Below, in pieces: positions 7,440-15,737 of a DNA stretch of 31,674 nucleotides. The notes beneath the pieces are model-generated. The model was not told the DNA's origin, made no database searches, and saw only the letters and a program-made list of their open reading frames with translations. Both the position numbers and the translations under genes were made by a program. The stretch lies in assembly GCA_035480615.1 (NCBI GenBank), contig DATIHO010000143.1, positions 1 to 31,674 on the forward strand. Reading direction: 5' to 3'. The DNA comes from CAIPFQ01 sp035480615 (GTDB taxonomy: Bacteria > Chlamydiota > Chlamydiia > Chlamydiales > SM23-39). Each line of letters begins with the position of its first letter. The first letter of the stretch is position 1.

Positions 7440-8606
7440 TCATTTTGGATAATTAGGCAAAATGCCAAAAGAAATCGAATCTTTCCCATATTTTTGATGG
7501 ATTAAATCTAAAACGTGGGAAGCTTTTTTTTCTTTCTCTCTGGAATGATCTGTGAAAAACTCATATTGTTGAGATACAGAATTTTCTAAGTCAGAAAAAC
7601 GAACGGAAATTTTTTTTAACCTTGCAGAACCTGTAGGATTGATGATTTTCCACATTTCGTGAAAAAGAGATAAGAATGCCAAGGTGTCATTGATCCGATC
7701 ACATCTTAAGCTCAGTTCTAAATACTCCCCTTTTTCAAAAATTACAGATAAATTCATCCGAGAGGCGACAAGTCCCATCTTACGGAGACGCTCCGCTGCT
7801 TTTGCTGTGAGTTTTCTTCCTACATCGCGAGCTTTTTCTGGGTGTCTCAGTTCTGGTGCCATAACATGGCTATGGCCTACGCTTCTTCTTTGCGTTTTTT
7901 TGTCAGGAAGATCGATACCTTTTAGGTGATGCCACATTCTTGCACCTTCTATACTTCCCCAAGCTTTATGAAGCTGTTCTAAATCCAAAGAGCAAAGTGT
8001 TTTCATATCCAAAATGCCGCGCTTTTTTAAGCGGGTTTCCATGTTTGCGCCAATTCCTGGTAAATCACGCAGTTTCAAAGAGTAAAGTTTTTGGGGAAGA
8101 TCTTCTTTGCGAATAAAAACTAATCCGTTCGGTTTTTGCATATCAGTGGCTACTTTCGCAAGGTAACAATTAGGAGCAATCCCAATCGAACAACGAATCC
8201 ATTCTCCGACATGCTCTTTTAGACCTCGTTTGATTTTCTCTGCCAGCTTTTCTGCATGAGCGCTCTCATTTTCCATCAATTGGCAAGCTACTTCATCAAT
8301 GGAACAACCCTTTGCCACAGGCACATATCGGTCAATTTCTCGAAGGATTTTTTCATGAAATTCTATATATGCTTCATGATTTGCTAAGATGCAAATCAAA
8401 TGGGGACACATTTTTTTGGCTTCCCAAATAGGTGTTCCCGTTTTCACCCCAAAAGACTTCGCTTCATAACTTGCCGCAATGGCGCAAGTAGCATCGGTAT
8501 GTACGGCAACTACAGCAATCGGTTTATTTCTTAATTTGGGATTGAGCTGCTGTTCCACGCTCGAAAAATAGCTATCGAAATCAATATACATCCAGCGGTA
8601 GGTCAT
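7440..8606 (-). CDS. dinB: Y-family DNA polymerase (Pol IV type)
   Basis: This 388-residue translesion polymerase starts MTYRWMYIDFDSYFSSVEQ. Asp9 and the SIDE motif (Asp104, Glu105) are the catalytic metal ligands, and Phe14 is at the steric-gate position by alignment with Dpo4. A helix-hairpin-helix (LPGIGANMETRLKKRGI) and a little-finger domain follow. The start at 8606 has an AGGA box; an in-frame extension to 8669 adds residues unlike any DinB and is not used. It copies across damaged template in the cytoplasm with low fidelity. No LexA-type operator is obvious upstream. Its place beside stress genes fits a damage-tolerance role. DinB is not part of the minimal gene set of pathogenic Chlamydia (from memory). 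Confidence 0.93.
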   Translation of the reverse strand: MTYRWMYIDFDSYFSSVEQQLNPKLRNKPIAVVAVHTDATCAIAASYEAKSFGVKTGTPIWEAKKMCPHLICILANHEAYIEFHEKILREIDRYVPVAKGCSIDEVACQLMENESAHAEKLAEKIKRGLKEHVGEWIRCSIGIAPNCYLAKVATDMQKPNGLVFIRKEDLPQKLYSLKLRDLPGIGANMETRLKKRGILDMKTLCSLDLEQLHKAWGSIEGARMWHHLKGIDLPDKKTQRRSVGHSHVMAPELRHPEKARDVGRKLTAKAAERLRKMGLVASRMNLSVIFEKGEYLELSLRCDRINDTLAFLSLFHEMWKIINPTGSARLKKISVRFSDLENSVSQQYEFFTDHSREKEKKASHVLDLIHQKYGKDSISFGILPNYPK

Positions 8607-8665
8607 AATTCCTGAGATGATTATACCAGTTCCGATTGAAAATTGTGACCGCTCAAAAGATGAAA

Positions 8666-8700
8666 CCAAAGGTCAACTTTTGAATCACTTCGGGTACAAT
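8666..8700. repeat. Single arm of palindromic repeat family A
   Basis: The stretch matches one arm of the family A repeat (AAAGGTCAACTTTTGAATCA then CTTCGGGTA). It lies just upstream of dinB. The opposite arm is not present, so it is a remnant. Confidence 0.65.
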
Positions 8701-8859
8701 ATAACATCTAATTTCAGAATCAATTGATACTAATCTTAAAAAAAAATTTAAATTGAGAAAAATAAATAAAAAAAATACATTAAGGACAATCCTAAGTGAT
8801 CAAAATTTGATAAATGGTATTACTCGGAATTTAATTTAAAAACGGCATGAGCAATGAAA

Positions 8860-9045
8860 CTATTCCCTATTGGCAAAGAAAAAAAAACTTAAATCTCTAT
8901 CCTCAGTTAGATAGAAATAAAAATACCGATGTCGATGCACATCTTCCAGGGTTTCTCGAAATATCGCCGAAAAACTCCAGGCCATTGAAGGACTAAATTT
9001 CGGTAAAGATCGATCTTGAACAAAGCGATTCCAATCGGAGATCAT
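8860..9045 (-). CDS. Uncertain 61-residue hypothetical, possibly truncated
   Basis: The frame holds aromatic-rich sequence (MISDWNRFVQDRS, RHRYFYFYLTEDRDLSFFFF). The same frame stays open upstream into cutA without a better start, which looks like the 3-prime remains of a larger gene. No ribosome site is seen and no family is recognised. The rest of the interval 8607-9068 is AT-rich and holds a family A remnant and a short hairpin near 8780-8796. Confidence 0.3.
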   Translation of the reverse strand: MISDWNRFVQDRSLPKFSPSMAWSFSAIFRETLEDVHRHRYFYFYLTEDRDLSFFFFANRE

Positions 9046-9068
9046 TTGCTTGTCTGCATACGCAAATT

Positions 9069-9425
9069 CTAGTTTGATAGAGTTGTTGGCCTCAAAAAGA
9101 GATCAGAAGTTTCCCTCACGACCCATGACAAGTAGGCTGGATTCCCATCAACAACGTGGATTTGCACAATCTCTGGAACTTCATAACTACAATGAGATTG
9201 GATGTATTTTTGAATTGCATCATATCGACTATAAGTCGTTTTGAGGATGACTTTCACTTCTCGGCTCTCCTCAATTTTCCCTTCCCAGCGATAAATGGAT
9301 TCGATTCCGGGCAGAATTGAAGCACAAGCGACCAAACGCGCCTCCAATAACCCATGAATAATTTTTTTAGCCTCGGGTTTATCCCGACAAGCCCAACATA
9401 CATAGACCATCGACTCTTGGTGCAT
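9069..9425 (-). CDS. cutA: CutA1-type divalent-cation tolerance protein
   Basis: This 118-residue protein has the CutA pattern: VYVCWACRDKPEAKKIIHGL, LVACASILPGIESIYRWEGK, and KTTYSRYDAIQKYIQSHCSY followed by EVPEIV, ending in NPAYLSWVV. CutA proteins form ferredoxin-like trimers in the cytoplasm and are linked to copper tolerance and other roles. The ATG at 9425 follows AAGGA very closely; a second ATG at 9410 is possible and would give a 113-residue protein. Length is normal for the family. Confidence 0.92.
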   Translation of the reverse strand: MHQESMVYVCWACRDKPEAKKIIHGLLEARLVACASILPGIESIYRWEGKIEESREVKVILKTTYSRYDAIQKYIQSHCSYEVPEIVQIHVVDGNPAYLSWVVRETSDLFLRPTTLSN

Positions 9426-9613
9426 CCTTCGATCCTCATTTTTTTGAATACATACAGGTTAACACAGGGATTGTATTGCCTCATACTATCCCTTTCACGA
9501 TCGACAAACCCCGGGGCTTTGACGCAGTCCAGTGCATAAGGATTTTTGGAAAAGAGCACTAGCTTGCCAAAAAACACAAATGCGTTAGAATAATTGCCGT
9601 TAACAGTCTCTTA
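9426..9613. other. Gap upstream of cutA with end of an older repeat
   Basis: There is no supported gene. Bases 9599-9610 (CGTTAACAGTCTC end) match the right terminus of the second hairpin family (seen at 22400-22570), directly abutting the MITE. The remainder should contain the cutA promoter. Confidence 0.5.
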
Positions 9614-9783
9614 GAAGCTGTCCTAAAACTCAGCTTCTGTCGATTTTGGGGTTCTTTTGAGCCGATTTTTGGTTATTTTTGCGGGGGTAGTATCAAACTT
9701 CGTATACAACCCCCGCAAAAAGAACCAAAAATCGGCCAAAATAATCCCCAAAATCGACGAAGCCTGGGTTTTAGGACAGCTTC
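9614..9783. mobile_element. 170-bp hairpin MITE, copy 1 (family B1)
   Basis: This long imperfect inverted repeat has termini GAAGCTGTCCTAAAAC at both ends in opposite orientation, flanked by direct TTA repeats at 9611-9613 and 9784-9786. The arms fold into one long stem capped by a G5/C5 core (GCGGGGG ... CCCCCGC, 9687-9718). Each terminus also contains its own small hairpin (GAAGCTG/CAGCTTC). There is no coding capacity. A TNA target duplication is known for part of the IS5 family, so a non-autonomous IS5-like element is the best guess. It lies just before the ceramidase-like gene and should carry or separate its promoter. Confidence 0.85.
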
Positions 9784-9796
9784 TTAGGAAGGTAAA

Positions 9797-11035
9797 ATGA
9801 AAATCATCACATGCTGTTTATTTGTACTTGCGCTTCCAGCAATCGCAATGGCTGCTGTCAGCGCAGGAGTTGGTAAAGCTGAAATTACTCCCTCCATAGG
9901 AACCCCTTCTGCTGGCTATACTGAACGTAAAGGCGAAGGAATGGAAGGGATTCATGATCCTCTTTTGGCTATTGCTTTATTCATCGACAATGGAGAGAAA
10001 AAAATCGTCTTTTGCAGCGTAGACCATTTAGGATTTACCTATGACATGGTTCAAGAGATCGCAAAACAAATCCATACCCATTCTGAACTGAAAGATTGTG
10101 AAATTTTTGTTGGATCCTCTCATACACATTCTGGAGGCGGCGCTTATTTGAATATCCCAGTTTTGGGAGCCAGCTTAGCTGGAAATTATGATGCAAACAC
10201 CACTAGAGCTTACATCGACAAAACTTGCGACGCAATTCTTCAAGCATACCACCATCAGACTCCTGCAAAAATAGGCATTGGATATGGTGAAGCGGCACCT
10301 GTAAGCCAATACCGCGGCCTCTGGCCAAAAGACATCGCTCCCTTAAATTCTGTGACCATCATCAAAGTCGTTCATTCTGATGGCAGTCCTTTAGCTGTTC
10401 TCTTCAACTATCCCGTGCATCCTACTGTATTAAAAAGTCAAAATCGTCTTTTCTCCGCTGATTTTGTTGGCTATGCAAGGGATCATCTTCAATCTTCTAT
10501 TGGTTCCAATATACAACCCATTTATTTTAACGGCGCACAAGGAGACATCATCCCTGCTATTTTTAATGAAGAAAATCGATTTGACTCATGCGATCGATTG
10601 GCCAAATCTTTAGCAAATACAGTTAAGGCAATCTGGGAAACAACAGACACAAGCGATACTTTCCAAATCGCAACGCAAAAAGAATCCTATTCATTCAAAC
10701 CTCAACCAACCCCATTTGGTTTGGCCTTACCTGTAGACCACTACACAAGTGAAATGAATGTGATTGTACTTAACAAGCTCCATGCCTTTATCACAATGCC
10801 AGGCGAACTCAGCTGCCTCTATGATAAAAGCCTCAAGACCATGGGCAATAAACTTGGGTTTGAACATGTCTCTATTTTGGGCCTGACAAACGATGCTCAT
10901 GGCTACATCATTTTACCAGAATCCTGGCAACATAAAACTTTCGAATCCGGACTGTCTTTTGGAGGAGAAAATTATGGAGATACTATGGGAAAAAGGGCTG
11001 AGAATCTCTTAAACGCCCAAGCACCCACTATGTAA
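9797..11035 (+). CDS. Secreted neutral/alkaline ceramidase-like protein
   Basis: This 412-residue protein has a signal peptide (MKIITCCLFVLALPAIAMAA). The mature part opens VSAGVGKAEITP as in the neutral/alkaline non-lysosomal ceramidase N-domain, and has the metal-binding SSHTHSGGG (His109, His111) and NYPVHPTVL. The box that carries the nucleophilic Ser in true ceramidases (GDxSP) reads GAQGDIIP here, so the Ser is replaced. The protein is also shorter than full ceramidases (~650-700 residues) and lacks their C-terminal domain. It may be a metal-dependent amidase or a hydrolase of another substrate; sphingolipid use is attractive for an intracellular bacterium but not proven. An AGGAAGG ribosome site precedes the ATG, 13 bases after the MITE. 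Confidence 0.85.
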   Translation: MKIITCCLFVLALPAIAMAAVSAGVGKAEITPSIGTPSAGYTERKGEGMEGIHDPLLAIALFIDNGEKKIVFCSVDHLGFTYDMVQEIAKQIHTHSELKDCEIFVGSSHTHSGGGAYLNIPVLGASLAGNYDANTTRAYIDKTCDAILQAYHHQTPAKIGIGYGEAAPVSQYRGLWPKDIAPLNSVTIIKVVHSDGSPLAVLFNYPVHPTVLKSQNRLFSADFVGYARDHLQSSIGSNIQPIYFNGAQGDIIPAIFNEENRFDSCDRLAKSLANTVKAIWETTDTSDTFQIATQKESYSFKPQPTPFGLALPVDHYTSEMNVIVLNKLHAFITMPGELSCLYDKSLKTMGNKLGFEHVSILGLTNDAHGYIILPESWQHKTFESGLSFGGENYGDTMGKRAENLLNAQAPTM

Positions 11036-11067
11036 AGGTAAAATATATCGCACCGAGAACTGTTGAA

Positions 11068-12642
11068 TTAAGTTTCCAACATTCGGAGATATATTTGCGC
11101 TAGTGGAAACGGCTCCGGAGCAACCCCGGTTCTCCTGGCGCTAAAATGAGATAGAATCTTTATAGCCAGGACTTTTCCCAATTGCACTCCCTCCTGATCG
11201 AAAGAATTGATATCCCAGATAAATCCTTGAAAAGCTACTTTATGTTCATAATAAGCTAAAATTGCTCCAAGAGTAAAGGGATCGAGTCTTTCAGCCATGA
11301 GGATTCGGTTTGGGCGATTGCCGAGGAATTGTTTATTGAGATTTTCGCTTTTTTGTCCGAGTCCCAAAGCAATCGACTGGGCAAAGAGGTTGGAAAGAAG
11401 TTTTTCCTGGGATGTGGTGTGCTGAATTTCCAAATCAAAAGGATGCTGGCTTTTTTTAAACCCGATGAATTCAAGCGGCACAATATCCGTCCCTTGATGG
11501 ATTAGCTGATAAAAAGAATGTTGGCCATTGGTTCCAGGCTCTCCCCAAATAACAGGGCCCGTCGAAAAATCACACAATTTGCCCTGCTTGGTGATTTGCT
11601 TGCCATTTGATTCCATATCGAGCTGCTGGAGATGGGCGGGAAATCGAAGCAGGGCTTGAGAATATGGAATGATCGCAACTGTGGGATAGTGAAGAAAATT
11701 ACGGTTCCAAATGCCAAGAAGTGCGGAAAGCAAAGGGAGATTATTCCTTGCGGGCTCTGTCACAACATGATAATCTATCGCATGAGCGCCGCGCAGAATT
11801 TCTTTAAATCCCTGAAACCCCAAAGAAAACCCAAGAGCCACGCCGCCTACCATTGATGTCGCAGAATAGCGCCCTCCTACAAAGTCCCACATATAAAATG
11901 ATGCGAGATATCGGGACGAATCATCCATTGGGCTGTTTTCTCCAGTTACGGCGACAAAATGCTCTTTGGGATTAAGTCCCATTTTTTGAAATCTAACTCT
12001 TGCAAACTCCTCATTGGTCAATGTTTCCAAAGTCGTTCCTGATTTTGAAACAACGACAATGAGTGTTTTTTTCAAGTCAAGCGCATTCAAGACGGTATTT
12101 GCATCATCGGGATCGACATTGGAAACAAAATGAATCCTGTGATTGGGACGTTGAAAAGCCTGGAGGGCAATGCAAAGGGCTCTCGGGCCCAGGTCCGACC
12201 CGCCGATGCCAATTTGCACGAGATCTGTGAACCTCCCTTCATATTCTTCTAAAAACCGCTCGAGTTTTTTCAACTCCGCAGCTGCTTTTTCTCTGGCGGA
12301 TGCTGCGGGCTCCGCACTTTGCTTATCGGAAAACTGATCGCGCATGGCAGTGTGAAGCACAGCTCTATTTTCACTGTCCATCCCAATCACCGAATTCAAT
12401 GTATCGCCTGCTTGCATTCGGCGCATTTTTTCAAGAGCCTGCATTTCATCGGCAAGTTCATAAAGATCATCTAAAATATCTGCGGAAACTCTCTCTGCCG
12501 CATAAAAAAGGCGAAATCCCGCTCCTTTTAAAACCATTCGCTGAATCCGCTCAGAAGTGAGTGCGATGGTTAAATCAACCGGTTTTTGTTTTTGCAGTCT
12601 TTTAAAAGATGCAGTTTGCGTAAACATTTTTTTCTGTTCCAT
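11068..12642 (-). CDS. pgi: Glucose-6-phosphate isomerase
   Basis: This 524-residue enzyme interconverts glucose-6-phosphate and fructose-6-phosphate in glycolysis and gluconeogenesis. Visible family boxes are QIGIGGSDLGPRAL, VSKSGTTLETLT, GGRYSATSMVGG, ESNGK (catalytic Glu), GEPGTNGQHSFYQLIHQG (catalytic His) and SFDQEGVQLGK (active-site Lys). The N-terminus (MEQKKMFTQTASFKRLQ then KPVDLT) resembles the chlamydial enzymes. The ATG at 12642 directly abuts a hairpin repeat remnant, so the native upstream region has been replaced and no ribosome site is seen; an ATG at 12627 with GGAA upstream is an alternative. It converges on the ceramidase-like gene with a 32-base gap. Confidence 0.96.
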   Translation of the reverse strand: MEQKKMFTQTASFKRLQKQKPVDLTIALTSERIQRMVLKGAGFRLFYAAERVSADILDDLYELADEMQALEKMRRMQAGDTLNSVIGMDSENRAVLHTAMRDQFSDKQSAEPAASAREKAAAELKKLERFLEEYEGRFTDLVQIGIGGSDLGPRALCIALQAFQRPNHRIHFVSNVDPDDANTVLNALDLKKTLIVVVSKSGTTLETLTNEEFARVRFQKMGLNPKEHFVAVTGENSPMDDSSRYLASFYMWDFVGGRYSATSMVGGVALGFSLGFQGFKEILRGAHAIDYHVVTEPARNNLPLLSALLGIWNRNFLHYPTVAIIPYSQALLRFPAHLQQLDMESNGKQITKQGKLCDFSTGPVIWGEPGTNGQHSFYQLIHQGTDIVPLEFIGFKKSQHPFDLEIQHTTSQEKLLSNLFAQSIALGLGQKSENLNKQFLGNRPNRILMAERLDPFTLGAILAYYEHKVAFQGFIWDINSFDQEGVQLGKVLAIKILSHFSARRTGVAPEPFPLAQIYLRMLET

Positions 12643-12644
12643 AA

Positions 12645-12685
12645 GAAGCTGTACGAAACTTTAGCTTCTGTCGATTCTCGAAACC
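12645..12685. repeat. Truncated terminus of the B1 MITE with its mini-hairpin
   Basis: Bases 12645-12668 form GAAGCT...AGCTTC and continue TGTCGATTCTCGAAAC, matching the first ~40 bases of the 170-bp MITE. The remainder is missing. It adjoins the pgi start codon. Confidence 0.7.
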
Positions 12686-12747
12686 GCTTGGCTAAATTTC
12701 CATAATGAGTTAAACTATTAATCTCATACTTTATGAACAATTGCAAG

Positions 12748-12822
12748 CGGGGCATAGCGCAGTTTGGCTAGCGCGACTGGTTTGGGACCAGTAGGCCGGG
12801 GGTTCAAATCCCTCTGCCCCGA
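12748..12822 (+). tRNA. tRNA-Pro (anticodon UGG)
   Basis: The acceptor stem CGGGGCA pairs with TGCCCCG and the discriminator is A822. The anticodon arm ACTGG-TTTGGGA-CCAGT gives TGG. The T arm has GGTTCAAATCC. CCA is not encoded. The 75-base cloverleaf is complete. Confidence 0.95.
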
Positions 12823-12824
12823 TA

Positions 12825-12899
12825 TTATACCCACAGTAATTCAAAAGTTGGCCTTTGAACCCGCCCAAAAGCCAATTTTTGAATCACTTTGGGTGTATA
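12825..12899. repeat. Palindromic repeat family A, complete copy
   Basis: Two ~33-base arms (TTATACCCACAGTAATTCAA ... and their imperfect complement ending TTTGGGTGTATAA) flank a short GCCC-containing loop. It lies just after tRNA-Pro and before the end of the next minus-strand gene. Confidence 0.8.
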
Positions 12900-12909
12900 A
12901 CCTCGAGGC

Positions 12910-13701
12910 CTATTGTTTAAGCGGGATTTCATTCGACAGCCCTAGTGATTCCCCTTCCACGATCACCAATCCTCCCGCCGCGCAAAACCCCATCAGCTTG
13001 CGCTTTCCTTGAACAGTCACGGCCTCTGAGATCACGTAGATCCGCTCCAGCCCTTCCCAGGATTGGGTTAAAACCGCCTCTTCAATCATTCGATAAGGCT
13101 CTTGTAACGACGCAAAAAGACGATCTAATTTTTCCAAAATAAAGCGATTGCAGAGATGCTCCTCCGGCATGCAAACAGCACAGGTTGCAGAGGAGACCTC
13201 TGAAATCAAATCGAAATACTCAAAACGTTTTTTCGAAAGCAGCTGTCCAATTTCCGCCCTCGATCCGCATCCTGCGGTTTCAAAACAAAGGCTCAGCGGC
13301 AACTCGTCGGGCAACGCATGAGACAGCATCCGAAAATATTGGGCAAACATATCGATGCAAAACGTGCGGCGCAAATGCTCTTCGGATCCATCGGCGACTT
13401 GCTCTTGCTTCCATAGATTCCAATTTTCTTTTTGCGTTTCGCTCCAAAAATAATGAGCAGAAAAATCAGCGGAACCTCGATATAAAATCGCTTTTTTTGT
13501 CCTCTCTCCATAAAAAGGCCAAATTGTATTTGTAAAATGGAAAAGAGCGAGTTTTAAGGAAGAAAATCGAAGTTCATCATCAATAGGAAAATAAGGATCA
13601 GCTAACCCAAGATCAAATTCCCAAACAATCGGCCCGGATATAGCAGGATCAATTTGCCAATCGAGATTGTCGCAGCTTCTACAAGGCAGTATGATATTCA
13701 T
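12910..13701 (-). CDS. Conserved-looking hypothetical protein upstream of nothing, downstream of trmB
   Basis: The 263-residue protein starts MNIILPCRSCDNLDWQIDP; the ATG at 13701 is used because it begins one base after the trmB stop, while a longer frame to 13896 lies antisense-free but overlaps trmB. There are two CxxC-type pairs (CRSC near the N-terminus and CAVC near residue 180). No signal peptide or membrane helix is seen. It probably forms a two-gene unit with trmB. I do not recognise a family; an RNA- or metal-related function would be a guess. Confidence 0.75.
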   Translation of the reverse strand: MNIILPCRSCDNLDWQIDPAISGPIVWEFDLGLADPYFPIDDELRFSSLKLALFHFTNTIWPFYGERTKKAILYRGSADFSAHYFWSETQKENWNLWKQEQVADGSEEHLRRTFCIDMFAQYFRMLSHALPDELPLSLCFETAGCGSRAEIGQLLSKKRFEYFDLISEVSSATCAVCMPEEHLCNRFILEKLDRLFASLQEPYRMIEEAVLTQSWEGLERIYVISEAVTVQGKRKLMGFCAAGGLVIVEGESLGLSNEIPLKQ

Positions 13702-13702
13702 T

Positions 13703-14398
13703 CTATCGCAAAGTGAACTTATTGTTGATAAACGGTATAAAATAAATGTTATGCCCCTTTTTTTTCCAAAGGTCTGAAAAAAAGGAGTCGCCGTAATCGG
13801 GAGGGTTGAGCACATAATGAGGATCGGCCAACTTGGGAATCCATTCAGGAGAATTCCGCAGCTCCCGCAGCATTTGAGCGGCGTAAACCGCATCATCCGT
13901 TACAAAGTGCGCTTCCGCTTGAGGAAGCATCGCCTTTCCCATTTCCTTCAAAAAAGAAATTTGAATCAGACGATGTTTGGCATGGCGCAATTTCGGCCAA
14001 GGATCGGGAAAATTGACAAAGACTTTGCTTAAGCTTTTTTTCGGAATGTAATAACGAGTCAAAATGCGAGCCTCTCCGCACATAATGAATAAATTGGGCA
14101 AATGGTCCCGATACATCCGAAGCCAAATTTTCCGCGCGCGGTCAAAACGCAGCTCGAGCGCTACCCAATTCATCTCCGGATGTTTCTTCGCTCTTTCGCA
14201 AATCCATTGTCCATTTCCACTGCAATATTCAAGAAAAACAGGCCGGCTGCTGCCGAAAATAGAGGGATCTTCCCAAGGAATCGCACTCCAAGCAGGATGG
14301 CGATCGTAATGTTCGGGAACATAAAGAAAATGATCCAGCATAATCGGACGTCTCTCTTCCCAAATAAAAGGAATTTTTAAATCGCTCGGTTTTTTCAT
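13703..14398 (-). CDS. trmB: tRNA (guanine-N7)-methyltransferase
   Basis: This 231-residue SAM-dependent enzyme makes m7G46 in tRNA. The motif LEYCSGNGQWICE is the SAM loop, VALELRFDRARKIW follows, and VNFPDPWPKLRHAKHRL is the diagnostic TrmB box; VTDD follows. The start MKKPSDLKIPFIWEERRP agrees with chlamydial TrmB proteins; a frame extending to 14578 adds unrelated residues. A TATAAT box on the minus strand at 14406-14411 lies only ~8 bases before the ATG, so the mRNA may have almost no leader. The gene is divergent from exbB. Confidence 0.93.
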   Translation of the reverse strand: MKKPSDLKIPFIWEERRPIMLDHFLYVPEHYDRHPAWSAIPWEDPSIFGSSRPVFLEYCSGNGQWICERAKKHPEMNWVALELRFDRARKIWLRMYRDHLPNLFIMCGEARILTRYYIPKKSLSKVFVNFPDPWPKLRHAKHRLIQISFLKEMGKAMLPQAEAHFVTDDAVYAAQMLRELRNSPEWIPKLADPHYVLNPPDYGDSFFSDLWKKKGHNIYFIPFINNKFTLR

Positions 14399-14465
14399 CA
14401 AAAGCATTATAACGCTTGCATCAATGTTTGGCGAATTGATAGATTTGTTTTTTGGAGGTTTCTCA

Positions 14466-15146
14466 ATGAAATACTTTTTAATGCTCCTTTTCGCATTCCC
14501 GTTTGCCATTTGGTCTGACACACCGCCTATGCAAGGATTGATAGACATGCAAAAAATTTTTTCCTCTTCCCCCTTCATTTATGGGGCTTTAGGCCTCATG
14601 TCGATCGCTTCATTAGCGATTTGGCTCTATACATTAGCGACATTTCGAACAAAAGATATTATGACGACCTCCGGTCTGGCCACCCTTCGCTCTCTTTTAG
14701 CAGCTGGCGAATGGGAAAAAGCCAAAGAAACTTGCAGCAAGCAGCCTAATCTCCTCTCTTCGATCGTGTACGCCGGCTTAACTATGCGGGAACTGGGGCC
14801 GGCCGTTATGATCGATGCGATGAAAGCTGAAGGGAAACGAGCTTCCACCCCTTTTTGGCAACGTCTGGCCCTCCTCAATGATATTGCGATGGTCGCGCCA
14901 ATGCTTGGCTTGTTGGGAACGGTGATTGGTATGTTTTACGCTTTTTACGACGTGAACCGTTCTATCGAAAGTATCAATGCTCTCTTTGATGGTTTAGGAA
15001 TTGCAGTAGGAACGACAGTGGCCGGATTGATTGTCGCTATCCTTTCAATGGTTTTTGCAACAACGCTGAAATACCGGCTTGTGAAAACGCTCAGCCATGT
15101 AGAAACTGAAGCAGTCGTTCTTAGCGCTTTAATCCCGGGGTCGTAA
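14466..15146 (+). CDS. exbB: MotA/TolQ/ExbB proton-channel family protein
   Basis: This 226-residue protein begins with a signal-like segment (MKYFLMLLFAFPFAIWSD), then a first membrane helix (FIYGALGLMSIASLAIWLYT). The family core follows: LNDIAMVAPMLGLLGTVIGM and GLGIAVGTTVAGLIVAILSM. The ATG at 14466 has a strong GGAGG box; a longer frame to 14424 lacks one. It forms the inner-membrane stator with the adjacent ExbD/TolR protein and uses the proton gradient to energise the outer membrane. It could be named TolQ; no TolA, TolB or Pal gene follows here. Confidence 0.92.
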   Translation: MKYFLMLLFAFPFAIWSDTPPMQGLIDMQKIFSSSPFIYGALGLMSIASLAIWLYTLATFRTKDIMTTSGLATLRSLLAAGEWEKAKETCSKQPNLLSSIVYAGLTMRELGPAVMIDAMKAEGKRASTPFWQRLALLNDIAMVAPMLGLLGTVIGMFYAFYDVNRSIESINALFDGLGIAVGTTVAGLIVAILSMVFATTLKYRLVKTLSHVETEAVVLSALIPGS

Positions 15147-15605
15147 GTGAACCTGATTCCTCACGAAGAAATTCGACCGGGTTCACAATTCAATTTTGCA
15201 CCGATGATCGATTTTCTTTTTCTTATGCTTGCTCTTTTCGCCACTCTTGCTATTTCCCGTGCAAATCTTTACGATTCCGAGATCAATTTAGCCTCAATTA
15301 CACCAGAGAAAGAAAAAAGTCCTTTAAAATCGAAACATGAAATGCGGCAAATCCATTTGAGCATCGATTCTGCAGGTTCTTACAAATGGCTCACTGAATT
15401 GCAAGGTTATCCGATGGATAGCATCGCAGCGATTCAGGAAGAGTTAGCCCGTCAATACCACAACGGGATTCTCACACAAGATCAAGCCAAGACAGAAATT
15501 CTGTTGCATATAGATAAAGAGGCTCCCTGGGAATCGATTGCTCGGGCGATTTTTGGCATCCGTGAACTGGGATTCGCCGCCCGCCCTGTTTATGAAGAGC
15601 CTTGA
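15147..15605 (+). CDS. exbD: ExbD/TolR-type biopolymer transport protein
   Basis: The 152-residue protein starts with GTG immediately after the exbB stop. It has one membrane helix near residues 20-40 (APMIDFLFLMLALFATLAIS) with the conserved Asp (PMIDF) that carries protons in ExbD/TolR, then a periplasmic domain. The arrangement exbB-exbD without a gap shows translational coupling. Like its partner it might be TolR; the periplasmic domain gives no clear choice. Confidence 0.9.
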   Translation: MNLIPHEEIRPGSQFNFAPMIDFLFLMLALFATLAISRANLYDSEINLASITPEKEKSPLKSKHEMRQIHLSIDSAGSYKWLTELQGYPMDSIAAIQEELARQYHNGILTQDQAKTEILLHIDKEAPWESIARAIFGIRELGFAARPVYEEP

Positions 15606-15647
15606 TTGAAACGGCCTTGAGCAATAAAATGATGTCTCTTCTGAGAG

Positions 15648-15731
15648 GCCCAGGTGGTGAAATTGGTAGACACACAAGATTTAGGTTCTTGTACCTTAAC
15701 GGGTATGCAGGTTCGAGTCCTGTCTTGGGCA
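15648..15731 (+). tRNA. tRNA-Leu (anticodon UAG)
   Basis: The acceptor GCCCAGG pairs with CTTGGGC, and the discriminator is A. The anticodon arm CAAGA-TTTAGGT-TCTTG gives TAG. A long variable arm (TACCTTAACGGGTA) marks a class II tRNA. The T arm has GGTTCGAGTCC. CCA is not encoded. Confidence 0.95.
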
Positions 15732-15737
15732 CATTAC

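Noticed and set aside
9254..9577. A 107-residue minus-strand frame overlapping cutA
   Set aside because: It lies in another frame of cutA and shows no family features.
12645..12668. Possible small regulatory RNA from the mini-hairpin
   Set aside because: The sequence is explained as the end of the MITE; no promoter is visible.
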